NCBI GenBank assembly: GCA_050084985.1
Contig: JBITNC010000001.1
Coordinates: 112,840,001 to 112,904,000 of the forward strand
Length of the DNA stretch: 64,000 nucleotides
Reading direction: 5' to 3'
Source: Nageia nagi
Lineage: Eukaryota; Pinophyta
Made by a program: the position numbers and the translations under genes
Part shown: positions 44,528 to 58,138 of the stretch, piece by piece
How positions within the stretch are numbered: position 1 is the stretch's first letter
How the letters are laid out: the number at the start of each line of letters is the position of its first letter
The notes under the pieces: generated by a model
Databases searched by the model: none
Told to the model about the DNA's origin: nothing
Seen by the model: the letters and a program-made list of their open reading frames with translations, nothing else

Positions 44528-47500
44528 AGTTATTCAACAACTTTAAATAAGTGAATTGCATTAGCAATTCAACTCTACAACTCAAATGGTGAAATGCACT
44601 CAACAATGGAAACTAGGGAATTCATAAAACACCCACAAAGTTTATTGAGAATGGATTTCACACACTTATACAAAATTACATTTTCCAATCACATCAACAT
44701 ACATATTAGAGGTCATAGGTGACCTTTACCCTTTAGTTTACACAATGGAAAATAAAAAATACATGAAATGAAATGATAGGACACCAAAAACAAACACACA
44801 CAAGAAATGCTTCTAACTAGCTATACCATTGGCTAAAACTAATTGGTGGGCTAATCACAAGATGGACTAATTGGTCTACAACATATTGGTTTGCAAATAG
44901 AGAAGAAGAACTCAAAATAGAGAACACAAATTTCACTCCAAATTTGAAGTTTTAAGTTATCTAAAGATATTCAATGTCTTCATACTACCCCTTAATGATA
45001 AGAGGACCAATAATCATGTCTCTTAATAGCACAAATTGAGATTTTACCACTAATTTTGTGAATATATTTGCCACTTGATCTTGTGTTGGACAATAACTCA
45101 ATTTCACTATCCCCTTCTCCACCAAGTCTAAAATGAGTCTTCAAATCAAAGTATTTTGTTTTGTAATGATGGAAAAGGTTTTGTGCCAACTTTATGGCAC
45201 TTTAGTTTTCATAAAAAAATATTTTTTTCTTGATTTTGTTCCTTGCCAATCTCCTTCAACACCTTCCTCAACCATAGTTCTTGTGTTGAAGCACTTGTTA
45301 CTGTTACATATTCAGCTTCAATACTTGAAAGAACTATAATAGATTATTTTATAGAGCTCCATGATATTATACCTAATCCAAGAGAGAAGTAATTTCCACT
45401 TGTGCTCTTTCTATCATCCAAATCACTGCCCCAATCACTATCACTAAAACATGTGAGTTTTAGCTTGAAATTACATGTATAATGTATTCCATAATTTACT
45501 ATTCCTTTCACATATCTAAGTATTCTCTTTGCTTCTTTAAGGTGTAGAATTTATGGATCACTCATGTATCTTGCAACCAATGATAAACTAAATTACAAAT
45601 CTAGTCTTGTATTTGTTAGAAACATAAGGCTTATACAATGCTTCTATATTATTTCATGTTCACTTTTGGTTCTCCATCTTCCTTACAAAGGTGTTCTCCA
45701 TGAGTTGTAGGTGTTGCAACAGGCATACAATTCTCCATTTTGAATATTTTTAACATATATTTTTCATATTTGGATTGATACATAAAAATTTCATCTTGTT
45801 TTTGATGCACCTCCAAGCCAAGAAAGTAGCTTATCAAACCAAGATCCTTCATTGCAAACTCAGCAATCATTTGAGCTTTGAAATCTTCATTCATTTTGTT
45901 ACTACTTCCCATGAAGATCAAATCATCTACATAAAAGCAAAAAAATTAAAATATCAATACCATTTTTCTTAAAATACAAGGTAGGTTCACTTACACTTCT
46001 TTGAAAGACCACACTTTTGAAGTATCCATCAATTCTTGTATAACAATCTCTTAGAGCTTACTTCAACCCATGCAGTGCCTTTTTGAGCTTGTATACATGA
46101 TCTTATTTTCTAGAAATATCAAAACCTTGAGGTTGTGCTACATACACCTATTCATTTATGTACCAATTTAGAAATGCACTTTTCACATCCATGTATTGGA
46201 CTATCCAACTTTTGCTTGCAGCTAAAGAAAGTACCAATATAATTATTTCTTGCTTTACAACTAGTGCAAATGTTTATTCAAAATTCACTCCATACTACTG
46301 AGTGAATCCTTTTTCTACTAGTCTTGTTTTGTATCTTTCAATACTCCCATCAATCTTATAGTTTATTTTGTACACCCATTTTGAACCAACCACTTTCTTA
46401 CCTTTAGGCAACTCATAAAGTTTCCAAGTATCATTCCTCTCAATAACATCAATCTCCTCTTCCATAGCTTGCATCCAAATAATATTAGAACAAGCTTCTT
46501 CATAACAATATGGCTCAATAACATTATTATTTGAAATAAGAACAAAATTTAAAATAGAATAAAGTGCATAATTTACCATTTCACCTTTGGGCTCTCCATA
46601 AATCTAAATGCTCTCTAGTCTTGCAACTAGATTTTGCATTTCTTGAGTTTGGATTCTTATGATTCCTCTTATAGTGTTTCCATATGTGATTTGAATTTTT
46701 AGATTATCCTTCAACCATGTATTGCTTTTTATGCCTTGATTCAACAATCTTGCATTGGGTTAACTTGGTGCACTTACCTTTTTTGGTGGTGTAGTGGAGC
46801 TAAATGGTCTTGGTGAGCTTGGAGCACTCACACTTGGTGTATTTCCTTTAATTTTTATTTCACAACATGTATGGGATGCTCTTTTTCTACTTGTTTCTCA
46901 TCCAAACTATCTTCTTCAACCACACTCTACTACAATTTTTTATTATTATACTCTTCCCCTTCATCAAAAATTGCATCTCTAGACACAATTTTCTTGTAGC
47001 TCTTGGGATTATAGAATTTGTAAGCTTTTGAATGCTCACAATATCCTATAAACACACAAGGATTATATTTGACATACAAATTCCTCTTTTTTTCATCATT
47101 TACATGCATATATGTAAGACACCCAAACACTCTCAAATGTTCCAGATTTGATTTTCTTTCAAACCAAGCTTCATAAGGGGGTATTTTTTTCCAAGATTGT
47201 TGTAGGATAGTGGTTCAAAATATATATTGTTGTCCTTATTACTTTATTTCTATAAATTTTGGGTAATTTTTTATTTTTTATCATGCTTCTTGCCATCTCA
47301 ACAAGAGTCCTATTTTTCCTTTCAACTACACCATTTTGTTGTGGTGTGTAGGGAGAGGTAAGTATCTCCTAATACCATTCCCTTTGCAAAATTGGAAAAA
47401 ATCATTGCTACAATATTCCTCTCCTCTATCACTTCTCTAACATTTCATACCATGCACACTTTGCTTCTCAACAAACATTTTAAATTCTTTAAAAAAATCA

Positions 47501-49704
47501 AATGCTTTATCTTTTCTTTTGATAAAATAAACCCATCACATTCTAGTGAAATAATCAATGAAGGTGATAAATTAAGAGGATTTACCAAAATTTTGAGCTT
47601 GCATATGCCCAAAAATTTAGTATGGACCAATTGGAGGGGGTGTTTGGCTCTTCATGATTCATCCTTTTATAACTTTACATCCTTCACACACATCTTTACT
47701 ATATTCTACTTGCGGTAGTCCTCTCACCATTACTAAAAGAGTTTTCAAACTTTGAAAATTCAAGTGTCTAGGCCTCATATGCCAAAGTCTACTTTTATCT
47801 TCAATCCCCAAAAATACATAGCCTCCATATTTCTCAAGAAATTTTATTGGAAAGAGTTTATTTTCATTCATATGAACAATAGTCACAAGCCTTTCACCAA
47901 ATAACTTTTGCACATTTTATCTTTAAACACCAATTTATAATTCTTTTCTTGCATTTGGCCAATACTTAGCAAACTCTCTATCTCAAACATGGAATGTAGT
48001 AAATGTATTTTACCTTCATGATTTCCTTCTTTGTTAGAACTTGCATCTCTCCTTTTCCGACAAGCTCCAATCTCTTTTCATATCCCAATATCACAATGGA
48101 TTTGTAGGAGTAATCAATTGAAGAGAGTAGGGATTTGTTATTGATCATGTGGTTTGAACACCCACTATCGACCAACCAAGTTTCATCTTCAAGTTTTTAA
48201 GAATATGTAATTTATAGGAGCAATTATTCTTCACCATATCCATGCTCTTTTTCTCCATAATTTATTGGCTTTCCTTCATGTACTTGCTTCATTTTGCATT
48301 CATACTCAAGATGGCCAAACTTATTATGGCAATAACATTGCATATTCATTTTAGCTTTACCTCTACCTCCTCTTTTGAAGTGTCTCACCTTTGATGATGA
48401 TGCTAGTTCATTTTTTTATTTTTTCTCTCTTCCTCTTCCTCTTCCAAAAGAGCCTATTCTTCCTCCTCTTCTAGATCTGCCTCTTCCTATTGCATCTCTA
48501 CCTTATCCTTCATTTTATTTAATGGAAAACTTTGATCATCACTAGTGCTTGTTCCTGGTCTTATCCTTTTCAACATTCTTTCTTTATGTGATGTAAGAGA
48601 ACTAATTAAGTTGTCAATTTCCATGGTAAAGAGGTATTTTGTTTCTTCAAGAATGACTATAGCATGGTCAAATGTTTCTATCATGGTTCTCAAAACCTTC
48701 TTAATGACAACCTCCTTCTCTATCTTCTCCCCAAGAGTGGCCATTTTATTTATTATGGCTTTCACTCTCACATAATAATCTCCAATAGTCTCCTTCTCTT
48801 CTTGCCTCATGTTATCAAACTCCCTTCTCAGTGTTTGGAGTTTTACTTATTTCACCTTAAGGCTCCATTGGTAGCCTTCTCTCAATACTTCCCATGCTTC
48901 TTAGGCTGAGACATAAGCTAAGATTTTGGGAAAGATGCTCTTGTCCAAATCTAATTGTATGAAGGATAGAGCTATGGAATTTTATCTCTAATTCTCCTTT
49001 TCTTCCTTCTTTTCCTTTGCACTCAAGGCACTCCAATCTGCAAGATCATTATAGCTAGCTTCTACAATATCCTAGTAGCCTTTTCCCTTTAGGAGAGTCT
49101 TCATTTGAACACTCCAATACTCATAGTCACTCCCATCAAATTTTGGAATAGTGATTGAATTTGAGTTGGTTTCCATGTCTTCTCTTCTCTTTTTGGACAA
49201 TCTCCTTGAGATGAAACTGATCCAACACTAATATGATACCAAATGAAGTTATTCAACAATTTTAAATAAGTGAATTACACAAACAATTCAACTCTACAAC
49301 TCAAATGGTGAAATGCACTTAACAATGGAAACTTAGGAATTCACAAAACACACACAAAGTTTATTGAGAGTGGATTTCACATACTTCTACAACATTACAT
49401 TTTGCAATTACATCAACATACATATTAGGGGCCATAGGTGATCTTTACCAGTTAGTTTACAATATGGAAACTACAAAATACATGAAATGAAATGATAGGA
49501 CACCAAAAAATGACACACACAGGAAATGTTGCTAGTTGATTGGACGAGTGGATGGAACTAACTAATGGAATGGTCATGGGCTAGACTAACTAGTCTACAA
49601 CATACCAATTTGTAGATAGAGAATAAGAACTCAAAATCGAGAACAAGAATTTCACTTAAAATTTTATGTTTTAATTTATCTTAAGGTATTTGATGTCTTC
49701 AACA
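44528..49704 (-). mobile_element. Copia element with two LTRs, TSD TGTAA
   Basis: The 3' LTR is 44528-44984 and the 5' LTR 49244-49704. TGTAA precedes the left LTR (44523-44527) and follows the right one (49705-49709). An uninterrupted paralog of the target lies at 60690-60790, with a single TGTAA at 60710-60714, which confirms the insertion point. A decayed primer site (minus TGGTATCATATTAG) lies at 49240-49227, and the polypurine tract AAGGGGTAG at 44993-44985. The left LTR has lost its terminal TGA or TG. The polyprotein is in the family order. Confidence 0.92.
44998..49176 (-). pseudogene. Copia gag-pol polyprotein (minus strand)
   Basis: It starts at ATG 49176 (METNSNSITIPKFDGSDYEY), a DUF4219/UBN2-type gag continuing through DNMRQEEKETIGDYYVRVKA at 48820. 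The protease is at 48175 (MVDSGCSNHMINN, active site intact). The pre-integrase zinc region is at 47790-47660 (RLWHMRPRHLNFQSLKTLL). The integrase core retains PYTPQQNGVVERKNRT near 47330 and the C-terminal PCVFIGYCEHSKAYKFYNP at 47070. RT starts at 46510 (IWMQAMEEEIDVIERNDTWK, WVYKINYKIDGSIERYK). MIAEFAMKDLGLISYFLGLE at 45870 is in RT, and a frameshifted RNase H reaches 44998, next to the polypurine tract. Many stops and indels. The gag zinc knuckle is decayed near 48330. Confidence 0.88.
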
Positions 49705-51744
49705 TGTAATCTAGTATTGCAAGATCTTCAATACTAGCATCTATTATGAGATTTATTATATTTAATACAAGAATGACATGAATATATCAACAATAATATA
49801 CTATCTAATTTTATACAAAATTGCATGATTTTTTTACATATTGTCAGCCATGAACACTTCAAGCATGGGATGAATATGCATAGAGAACATTTATAGATTG
49901 CTCATTTGCAGAATACCTACATTTTATTCTAGAAGCCCTAAACTAGTAATTAAATAAAGTAGAATCCAAAAAATTATATGTTTTTTCCTATGTAAGCTAA
50001 AATTTAAAGTGAATAATATGATAATATAATTGTATGCATTCTAATATGCAATATGATAATATAACAATATGACAACATGCATGATATGCAAGGAATGATT
50101 GTAATAATGAAGCCATCAAACTATTTAAACAAATTGAATTGGCATTAGTCTAGATGATTCTACATTAATCTATATGATTCTACACTTGTTAGTGTATTAT
50201 CTCTATATAGCCATGTATATCTATTGAAATAGGGCTATCAATACTTTAAATTCATGAATGATTATACTATATTACACCCAAAATGAAATATTATATATGT
50301 ATTGTTGACCTAGTTTGCCATGTTGTGTATGTAGATGAAGAAAAAATACTTAAGAAATAACATGCCAATAAACTTGATGGAATTGTGATAACAACTAAGA
50401 ATCATATTTATTTTCTAAAGCTTGCAACTTAGCTGGTTATCTATCATTAACAATTTTTTTCTTCCTAATTTTTCACTAACATGATTCTATATACATAAAG
50501 TTCTTCAAATCTATATGACTCAGAATAAACAAAAACCTACCAAGCTAATTAACATTCATAGACAAAGGAGCATAGGGAAGATATGCCTCATTTTCTTTAT
50601 TTTCAACATCTAGATCCATATGATATACTATCTCACTTTGCCCAAAAATATTTGCATGAAGTTATTAAACAATATTAATCATGAATACTTTAGGCATGGG
50701 ATGTAATTCCTAGATACCATATCAATTGTAATGATCAATTTTTGGTGCCAATAAAATAAAGGTATGAACAATTATTTTGTTGGTAAAAGATGTGATCTAA
50801 TAAAATTACTTTGCTTCCAGGAATATTTTACACTAATATTATGAGCAATGAAATAAAAGTAAGTTATTTAACTGACTAAAAGTATATTTAAAAGATTTAA
50901 TATTATGTTGGAGTGATTATGTTTTAGGTGTGCCAAGAAAGGAGAAGTGAAAAAGGGGCATCTTAAAATAATATCTCTAATCCTATTTATAAGATTTATT
51001 AATATTTATTAATTAATTTAGATAATAACTTGCTAACTTTTATATTCTTATTGATTTTGAGAAAAGATAATACTTTCTAATCTTGGCTAAGTACTCTCTA
51101 TCCAAATTAATGCTCCATAACTAAATATTGTAAATAAATCTATATAATTAGCTTTCATATTCTTGGAAGAATATGGGAAGAATAAAAGCTAAGGGTTTCA
51201 TAGGAATTATAAAAGTATTACATTTTAAAATAAGAGAGGAGAAATTAGAGGAGGTTACACTTTACTTTGTGACTTTTGGGCATTGTGGATTCCAAACTAG
51301 AAGTTTACATGTATTGATATTCGTGTTTTAATTATGAAACCTGCAATAGATTATTGAAAAATTCATAGTGGCCATATTAACATTTGAATATATTGATCAA
51401 TAGTAAGTAATAGTATCTTTCTTCAATTATTTCATCCCATGTTATCTTCAATTATTCAATACTCACATCAAAGTGATATGATGATCTAGTCTTGGTGGTT
51501 AGTTTGGTTTGCACATTTTATATATGTTAAAATCCTTGTTGTTGTTATCTCCAAGTTAAACTTAAAATTTACAAGTTTCTATATACCTTATAAAAGGTAG
51601 TTTGTGTGCATTGTATTGGGGAGAATCCAATAATATTGATAAGCATGGTCATTATGGGTATCATTTGTAGCTTCTGAAGGATAAATTTTATCTAGGATAT
51701 CAACTAACATGTGATCAATTTCATCCTACCACTTAAATACATTC
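49705..51744. other. Non-coding spacer with dispersed repeats
   Basis: 49705-49790 is the right half of the split dispersed repeat, and 49930-50030 is another copy of its left part. From 50913 a TGTTGGAGTG start may mark an LTR fragment, but no partner or end was found. No ORF with a recognisable product. Confidence 0.5.
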
Positions 51745-52212
51745 TATTGATGAGGACATCTTCCTCTCCATCCTTCCTTTTCTACTATGATATGGTTTCT
51801 CCCCATGTGTTTTTTCATCATCTTTCAATAGATTCTTTGCACATATTGTACATGAGTACCTGATTAGGCCTTGTTTTTGAGACTCATTTTTTTTAATGTT
51901 CCACTTTACCTCTTTGTTCACTTAAGGGGGGTGTTAGAGTATTAATTTCACCTAAGAATATTTAATTATTTCCTAGGTATTCTTATTTATAGCTAATTTG
52001 TTATGGTGATAACCACTTCTTTTTCACTTCTTGGATTTTACCATTCATGCATGGTTGGCATGCTTTTGTACACTAGCTTGTATTTACCCTATTTATTTAG
52101 GCTCCATTATCATTTTAGATTGATTAGTTTTGATTAAGCTTCTTCCAAATTTGTGGTGTTATGCATTTTTTATGTTCATAGGCTTGATTTTCTTCCCTTG
52201 TAAATATTTTCA
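51745..52212 (+). mobile_element. 5' LTR of the copia element at 51.7 kb
   Basis: 468 bp, alignable end to end with 57423-57894 (472 bp). The first G is mutated to A. Its 3' third also aligns loosely with 15050-15190 of the truncated copia copy. Confidence 0.88.
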
Positions 52213-53430
52213 TGGTTTCAAATCTATTCGAAAATCTTGCAAGCATTCAAATATTGAAGATCTTTTTTTTATTCTTTCTGGGTGACTTTTTTGGTGTCTC
52301 AGGGTTGGGCATGTTTGGATATTTTATCTTCTTATGTGTGGCCTTTCTTTATCCTACTTGCAATTCTTCACATCATTACTATAGATTCTATTTTTAGAAT
52401 CAAGTTGCATGTTGTGGATGATGTCTCTACTTTGAGGTTTTGGCTCTCTCAAACTTGACATAAACATATCCCATGATGATTGATGGTGTGATATGGTTTG
52501 CACCCTCTACTAGGTCACTTGATCAACATATGATTCTTGTTGTATTTTTTCACATATTTATTGGGTTTCCACATTGGTTGCACTATGTTTGTGTCAGATT
52601 TGTGTCGGTATCTTTCATATGGTAGATCATTTTCACTATGGATGAAAGCTTGTATTGGATCTATAGATTTGTTTTGATTTCCATTTTTTCCCTTGGAGAC
52701 ACTAGCATACCCATTTGATCCTCCCATCACATAGTTTTTGGTGAATCCATTATGCACTTGCATCATCTTTTATGGTAACCCAAATAGTGCATGTGATTTG
52801 GTAGACCCTTGAATTGTCTCTTGCACAATGTCTCTTCTCGTATCTCACACTCATGAATTATTTTTGGATTTCTACATGATCTCTACTTTGAATTACATGG
52901 TTTCCTTTGATTTGCATGTATTCTTGAACATTTCTTCCAGCTCCCTCCTCCTCCACATAATCAACACCAACATCGAAAGGTTTTTTCTCCTCCACACAAT
53001 AGGACCAACTCTCATCCTCCTTGCGCTTGGCTTCTCACCTCGCATTTTGGATGGGACTATATAGGTTTTAATTTATTTTTGGTCCCTCCCTATAGTTTTT
53101 TGAAAAAAATGGTATTTATTTAATTTTTGAAAATTAGTAAATACTTTGATTTTTTTAATAGTCTTGGGGCCATTTAAATTAATTTTGGAGGTTTCTTGGA
53201 TTTAATTTTATAAATTAGGGAAACAGATTTGGATTAGAGTCCCATTTTTTGCATTCGAAAGATGGAAACAAGATCTTTAAAAATATTTATATTGTAAGCC
53301 TTGATGAAAATGTTTTTAGGGGGTCTTTTGAAAGTGTGAATAAAATCCTTTTTTGGGGTTATTGTGTCAGTGCCAATTTAGAGCACCCTTTTGTTGATTA
53401 GTTCCTTGGATTGCTTGGTGTTTTGAGATG
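52213..53430 (+). other. Leader of the copia element
   Basis: Non-coding leader. A pyrimidine-rich stretch at 52935-53040 (CTCCCTCCTCCTCCACATAA) sits at the same relative place as the C-rich block of the related copy at 15.6-15.9 kb, suggesting a family feature now decayed here. Confidence 0.5.
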
Positions 53431-56400
53431 AATCATTCTTCATTTAAAATTGAACCTCTCACACATCATAATTATCACACTTGGAAACCATATATCTTTA
53501 TAGTATTAGCACAAAGAGTAATAAACACACTCATTAAGGAGAAACAATTCACATTCAAATAAAACTATGAAACTTGGTCATTCACAAAGGAAACTAGTGA
53601 GGTATTTGGGATAATAAAATCAAATATTAGTGAGAGTTTATGGTTTAATCTTGATAATATAACCATACCACATGAGACATGGGATAAATTGGAATCTTTA
53701 TTGGTAAAGTTAACACAATGAGGGCCATACAAATTGATGCTCAACTTACTACATTATCTCCTCATGACTATCCCACCATGATTGATTTTCTCACTACATT
53801 TAAGGAGTTATACACATAATTGTTGGATAGTGGTAAAAATAAGAAAGAGGAAGAATACATTTATCTTATTTTATCAAAATTGAAAGGTCCATTCCATGTA
53901 TTTTCTTTTACATATTTCTCTACAATGGATGCTATGGGTGATAAATTGATAATTCCTAAGTTAGGAGAATTTTGTGAACATCTTACAAGGTAAGAGATTA
54001 AAATTTTAACTCTTAAAATATATTTATCTTAATCTAAGGAATTAACAACATCTAAGGTGAAGGCAAGCCCAAGCCTAAGCCTAAGCCTAAGTCCACTACA
54101 CCATAGACAGCTCCAAAAGCCCATTAGTCCAAATCCAATTAAGACAAAGAGAAGTCTACTTGTTCTTGTTGTGGGAAGCTTGGTCATGTCATTGAAAAAT
54201 GTTATAAAAAGATAAAATATGATAAAAAGAAGAAAAATTTAAAAATTATCATGTGTCAGGAAAGGATTTGAATTCTCATAGGAAGTAACATTCTATTTTA
54301 GAGTGTTTGGTTATGGATTCAAGTGCCTCTCATCACACGACTCCATATAGAGAGTCTTTTCCATCTCTTTGTTCTACTACTTTTAGTATTGAGGTTGGAG
54401 ATTCCTCTCACATTTCTATGAAGGGGAAAGGGAACATTCATGTTGAAGGTGGTTGCATATTTGATGTGCTTTTGGTTCTTGATCTCTCTTCCAAACTTCT
54501 TTCTATGTATTATGTTTGTAATATTGGTGGTCGGAAGACTATTTTATTCACACCTGATGATTTTGAAATTCATAGTTTTTTAGATCCATAATTACTTATT
54601 ACATGAGGTGATATTTACCATTCCTTGATGCTCTATTGGTCTAAGAGATTTGATGATACCAATTCAAGTAATGGGTTGGTTGCTTATGAAAATTTTGTAA
54701 GTAGTCTTTGGTATGAGAGGTTTGGGCATCTCAACTATAGATATTTGTAGTAGTTGCATTCTCATGATATGGTCACTATCTTGCCTAAGGTGTCTTGTTT
54801 TAATGGTGTTTTCCCTAGTTGTTCCTTTGCTAAGCAACATGAAGACCCTTTTCTAAAAGGAAAAGCTCATTGTGCATCTTCTCTTTTAGATTTGATACAT
54901 AGTGATTTGATGATCTTTCCAAACCCATCCTTCATAGGAGCTTGGTATGCACTAACTTTCATTGATGATTTCTTGAGACATACTTGGGTGTATTTTCTCA
55001 AGTATAAGAGTGATGTCTTTTCTCACTTCAAAGTATTCAAGGCTTTGTTTGAGAATCAATCTTCCAATTGCATCAAGAAGCTTCACATAGATAATGGTGG
55101 GGAGTACTTTAGCATAGAGTTTTTCAAAGTTCATTGAGAAGCATGGAATAAATCATCAACATTATGTCCCTCACACTCCATAGTATAATGGAGTTGTAGA
55201 AAGAAAGAGCATAATACTAAAGGATATGACTAGTTGTATGATGCATTTCAAAGATTTTCCTCCTATTTTTTGGGCTCAAGCAGTCAATTATGTGAAATAC
55301 ATCTAGAATAACACTTCCCATTAGGCACTTGATCATATGACTCATGAAGAGGCTTAGAGTGGAACCATGTTATATGTTTCACACTTTAAAGTGTTTGGTA
55401 TTCATGCTTGGGATTTCATTCCAAAGACCAAGCATAAGGCCTTTGATAAGAAGATAAAGCCTCTCATATTTATTGGATATAGTGAGGATATGAAGGTGTA
55501 TCAATTGATTAATCTTGATACCCATGATATTTTTTTCACACTCATGTTTAGTTTGATGAGCACCTTTTTGATTCTCCCTCTTCATCTCCTTCCTCAGTAT
55601 TACTTAACTCCCATGGTAAATCTTCTAAGGATTTTCATGAGGAGGATATTCTTAAGGTTTTTTCTCCCATAATAGCTATTGATCCTCCTACACCTTTATC
55701 ACCTATAATTGTTTCTAATCCTATTGATGTTGCAACTTATTTCACTATTAGTAATTGCATGCCCAAATGGGATCACTATACACTTGAGGATGCAACACCT
55801 TTTATCTAGGATCTCAATCCTTCCCATCATCATTCCACCAATTTCAATCTAGTTGGTCATGCACATTCAAGTGATCCATAGACTTTTTTAGAGGCTCATG
55901 GTACACAAGAGTGGGATGATGCCATGGTAGATGAGTATTATTCCTTGTTTAAGAATATTACTTGGGAGCTTGTTTCTCTTCCCCATGGGAGGAAGTTGGT
56001 TTAGTGTAAATGGTTGTACCAAACCAAGTTTCTTGTTGATAGTTCTATTGATAAGTAAAAGGTTCATCTTGTTGCTAAGGGGTTCTCATAGCTTGAAGGG
56101 ATTAACTACACTAAGATATTTTCCCATGTGGATAAGAAGGATTTAGTTCACCTTATAGTTATGCTTGTTACTTCTTAGGGATGGATATGAAGAGCACCTT
56201 TTTGCATGGTCAATATGTTAGATGGATGTGAAGAGCACCTTTTTGCATGGTGATTTGCATGGAGAGATCTATATGGAGTAGCCCATCAGTTTTATTCAAG
56301 ATTCCTCACTTATTTGTAGGCTTAGAAAATCTCTCTATAGCCTCAAACAAGCTTCTCATGCATGGTATGAGAATATAGATTATTTCCTTCACTCCATTGA

Positions 56401-57400
56401 TTTTGTATAATTTTCCTATGATTCTATAGTCTATATTTGGAGAGATGAAGAACATACGACTATTTTGGTGTTGTATGTTGATGACCTTCTTCTTACCAAT
56501 ACTTACCACTCTCATATTTAGACAATTTAGCAAGCTCTCTCTCAGAGATTTGAGATGGTAGAACTTAGACTTTTCCATTACTTTATTGGCTTTTAGATGA
56601 TATAGATAGATTCAAGTATTTCCATATCTTAGTAAAAATATTCCTTGGATCATATTCATTGGCTTAGGATGGTGGATTGCAATCCTTCTTTCAACCTTTT
56701 TAGAGTGGGGTGACTTTGAATTCCACTAGTACTTCACCACTGTGTGATGTTACTTTGTATCCCCACTTGGTTGGGAGTCTTCTATACCTCATCCATACTT
56801 GACCATATATTTCATATGCTGTTGGGCTTGTTTCTTGGTTTGCATAAACCCCTAATGAATCTCATTGGTAGGAAGCCAAGAGGATTATTTGATATATGAG
56901 GGGCACTACCCACTTAAATCTACATTACATGAGAGGTGATACAATGTTGATTAGAGATACAAATTTTGATTGGGTAGGTTCTTCTGATGATTATCATTCC
57001 ACTTTTGCTTATGTATTTTATCTTGATACTTCTTCCATCTCTTGGTCATGCAAGAAGAAACATGCTATTGTACTTCATTGATTGAGATAGAGTATAGAGT
57101 AGCTATTTATGTGAGTCAGGAGGCACTTTAGCTTCAATAATTATTGGAGGATTTTGGATACCCCCAATCTCAAACCACATTTCTTTGGTGTGACAACCAA
57201 AGTGTGATTCATATTTCATGCAATCCTATGGAGCATCAATGCACCAAACACATTGAGGTCCACATGCACTTCATCCATAAACATATTTATGATTACATTC
57301 TTAGCTTGGAGTACATCCCTACCAATCAATAGATCATAAATATCTTCACTAAATCCTTTGGATCACCTCATTTCCTTGAGTTGTATGGCTTTCTTGGGGT
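53431..57400 (+). pseudogene. Copia gag-pol polyprotein, heavily decayed
   Basis: Gag starts at about 53431 (HHNYHTWKPYIF) and ends with an intact CCHC knuckle near 54160-54201 (CSCCGKLGHVIEKC). The protease at 54310 reads VMDSSASHHTTP, with the active-site Gly replaced. The integrase has FGHLNYRYL, IHSDLMIFPNPSF, LHIDNGGEYF near 55083 and a frameshift near 55130. The E motif lies after it in another frame. RT starts near 55920 (DEYYSLFKNITWELVSLPHG) and has VLYVDDLLLTN-like sequence near 56470. RNase H has CDNQSVIHISCNPMEHQCTK at 57190. There are many stops and at least three frame changes. It is clearly older than its relative at 16.2-20.1 kb. Confidence 0.88.
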
Positions 57401-57422
57401 GTAGGAAGTTGTCCTTGGGGGG

Positions 57423-57894
57423 TGTTGATGAGGAAATATTCCTCTACATCATACCTCTTGTAATGTGAGATGGTTTTTTTCCCATGTGAGTTTTTCATCA
57501 TATTTTTGCAAATTCTTTGCTCATATTGTACATAAGTACTTGATCAGGCCTTGTTCTTGGGACTCATTTTTTGTGGATGTGCCACTTTACCTCCTTATTC
57601 ACTTAAGGGGGGATGTTAGAGTATTAAGTTTACTTTGGAATATTTAATTATTTCCTAGGTATTCTTATTTATAGCTAGGTTGTCATGGTGATAACCACTT
57701 CTTTGTCACTTTGTGAATTTTCCTATTCATGAATGGTTGGCATGCTCTTGTACACTAACTTGTATTTGCCCTATTTAGTTGAGCTCCATTATCATTTTAG
57801 GTTGATCAATTTTGATTGAGTTTCTTCCAAATTTGTGGTGTTACATATTTTTTGTATTCTTGAGCTTGATTTGCTTCCCTTACAAATCATTTCA
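57423..57894 (+). mobile_element. 3' LTR of the copia element at 51.7 kb
   Basis: 472 bp, partner of 51745-52212, with intact TG...CA ends. Flanked on the right by AT-rich sequence starting TGTTTGCTCC. Confidence 0.88.
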
Positions 57895-58138
57895 TGTTTG
57901 CTCCTTGTGAAAATGCGTTATTTTTCTTGAATGAATGTACCCCTTTTCACAAAATAGTGCATCTTTTTTTAGGAAATTATGAGCTCTCTTATTTAATTTG
58001 AATACTTTTTCTTAAGTTGACATCCTTCAAATAATTTGAGAATAAACACTTAGTGAATGTGTGATAGTTGAGTGGAATATCAAATGTGGTGGCATATGAG
58101 AGATTAATACTCTATATGTGATATAATAGTTGAATAGA

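Larger units (their letters stand above)
51745..57894 (+). mobile_element. Copia element with two LTRs, same family as the copy at 15-20 kb
   Basis: The 5' LTR is 51745-52212 (first bases TATTGATGAGG) and the 3' LTR 57423-57894 (TGTTGATGAGG). A primer-site-like TGGTTTCAAATC follows at 52213, and the polypurine-type TTGGGGGG lies at 57415-57422. The LTR contains an internal CTTAAGGGGGG tract that could be mistaken for its start. No matching 5-bp target duplication is visible (CATTC versus TGTTT). Confidence 0.88.

Noticed and set aside
51926-51931. CTTAAGGGGGG followed by TGTTAGAG as the LTR start of the copia element
   Set aside because: The same arrangement occurs in both LTRs, and similarity between the LTRs begins about 185 bp earlier, at TATTGATGAGG/TGTTGATGAGG. 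So it is internal to the LTR.
57895-57899. Target duplication for the copia element at 51.7 kb
   Set aside because: The flanks are CATTC and TGTTT and do not match. The duplication has decayed or one end is rearranged.
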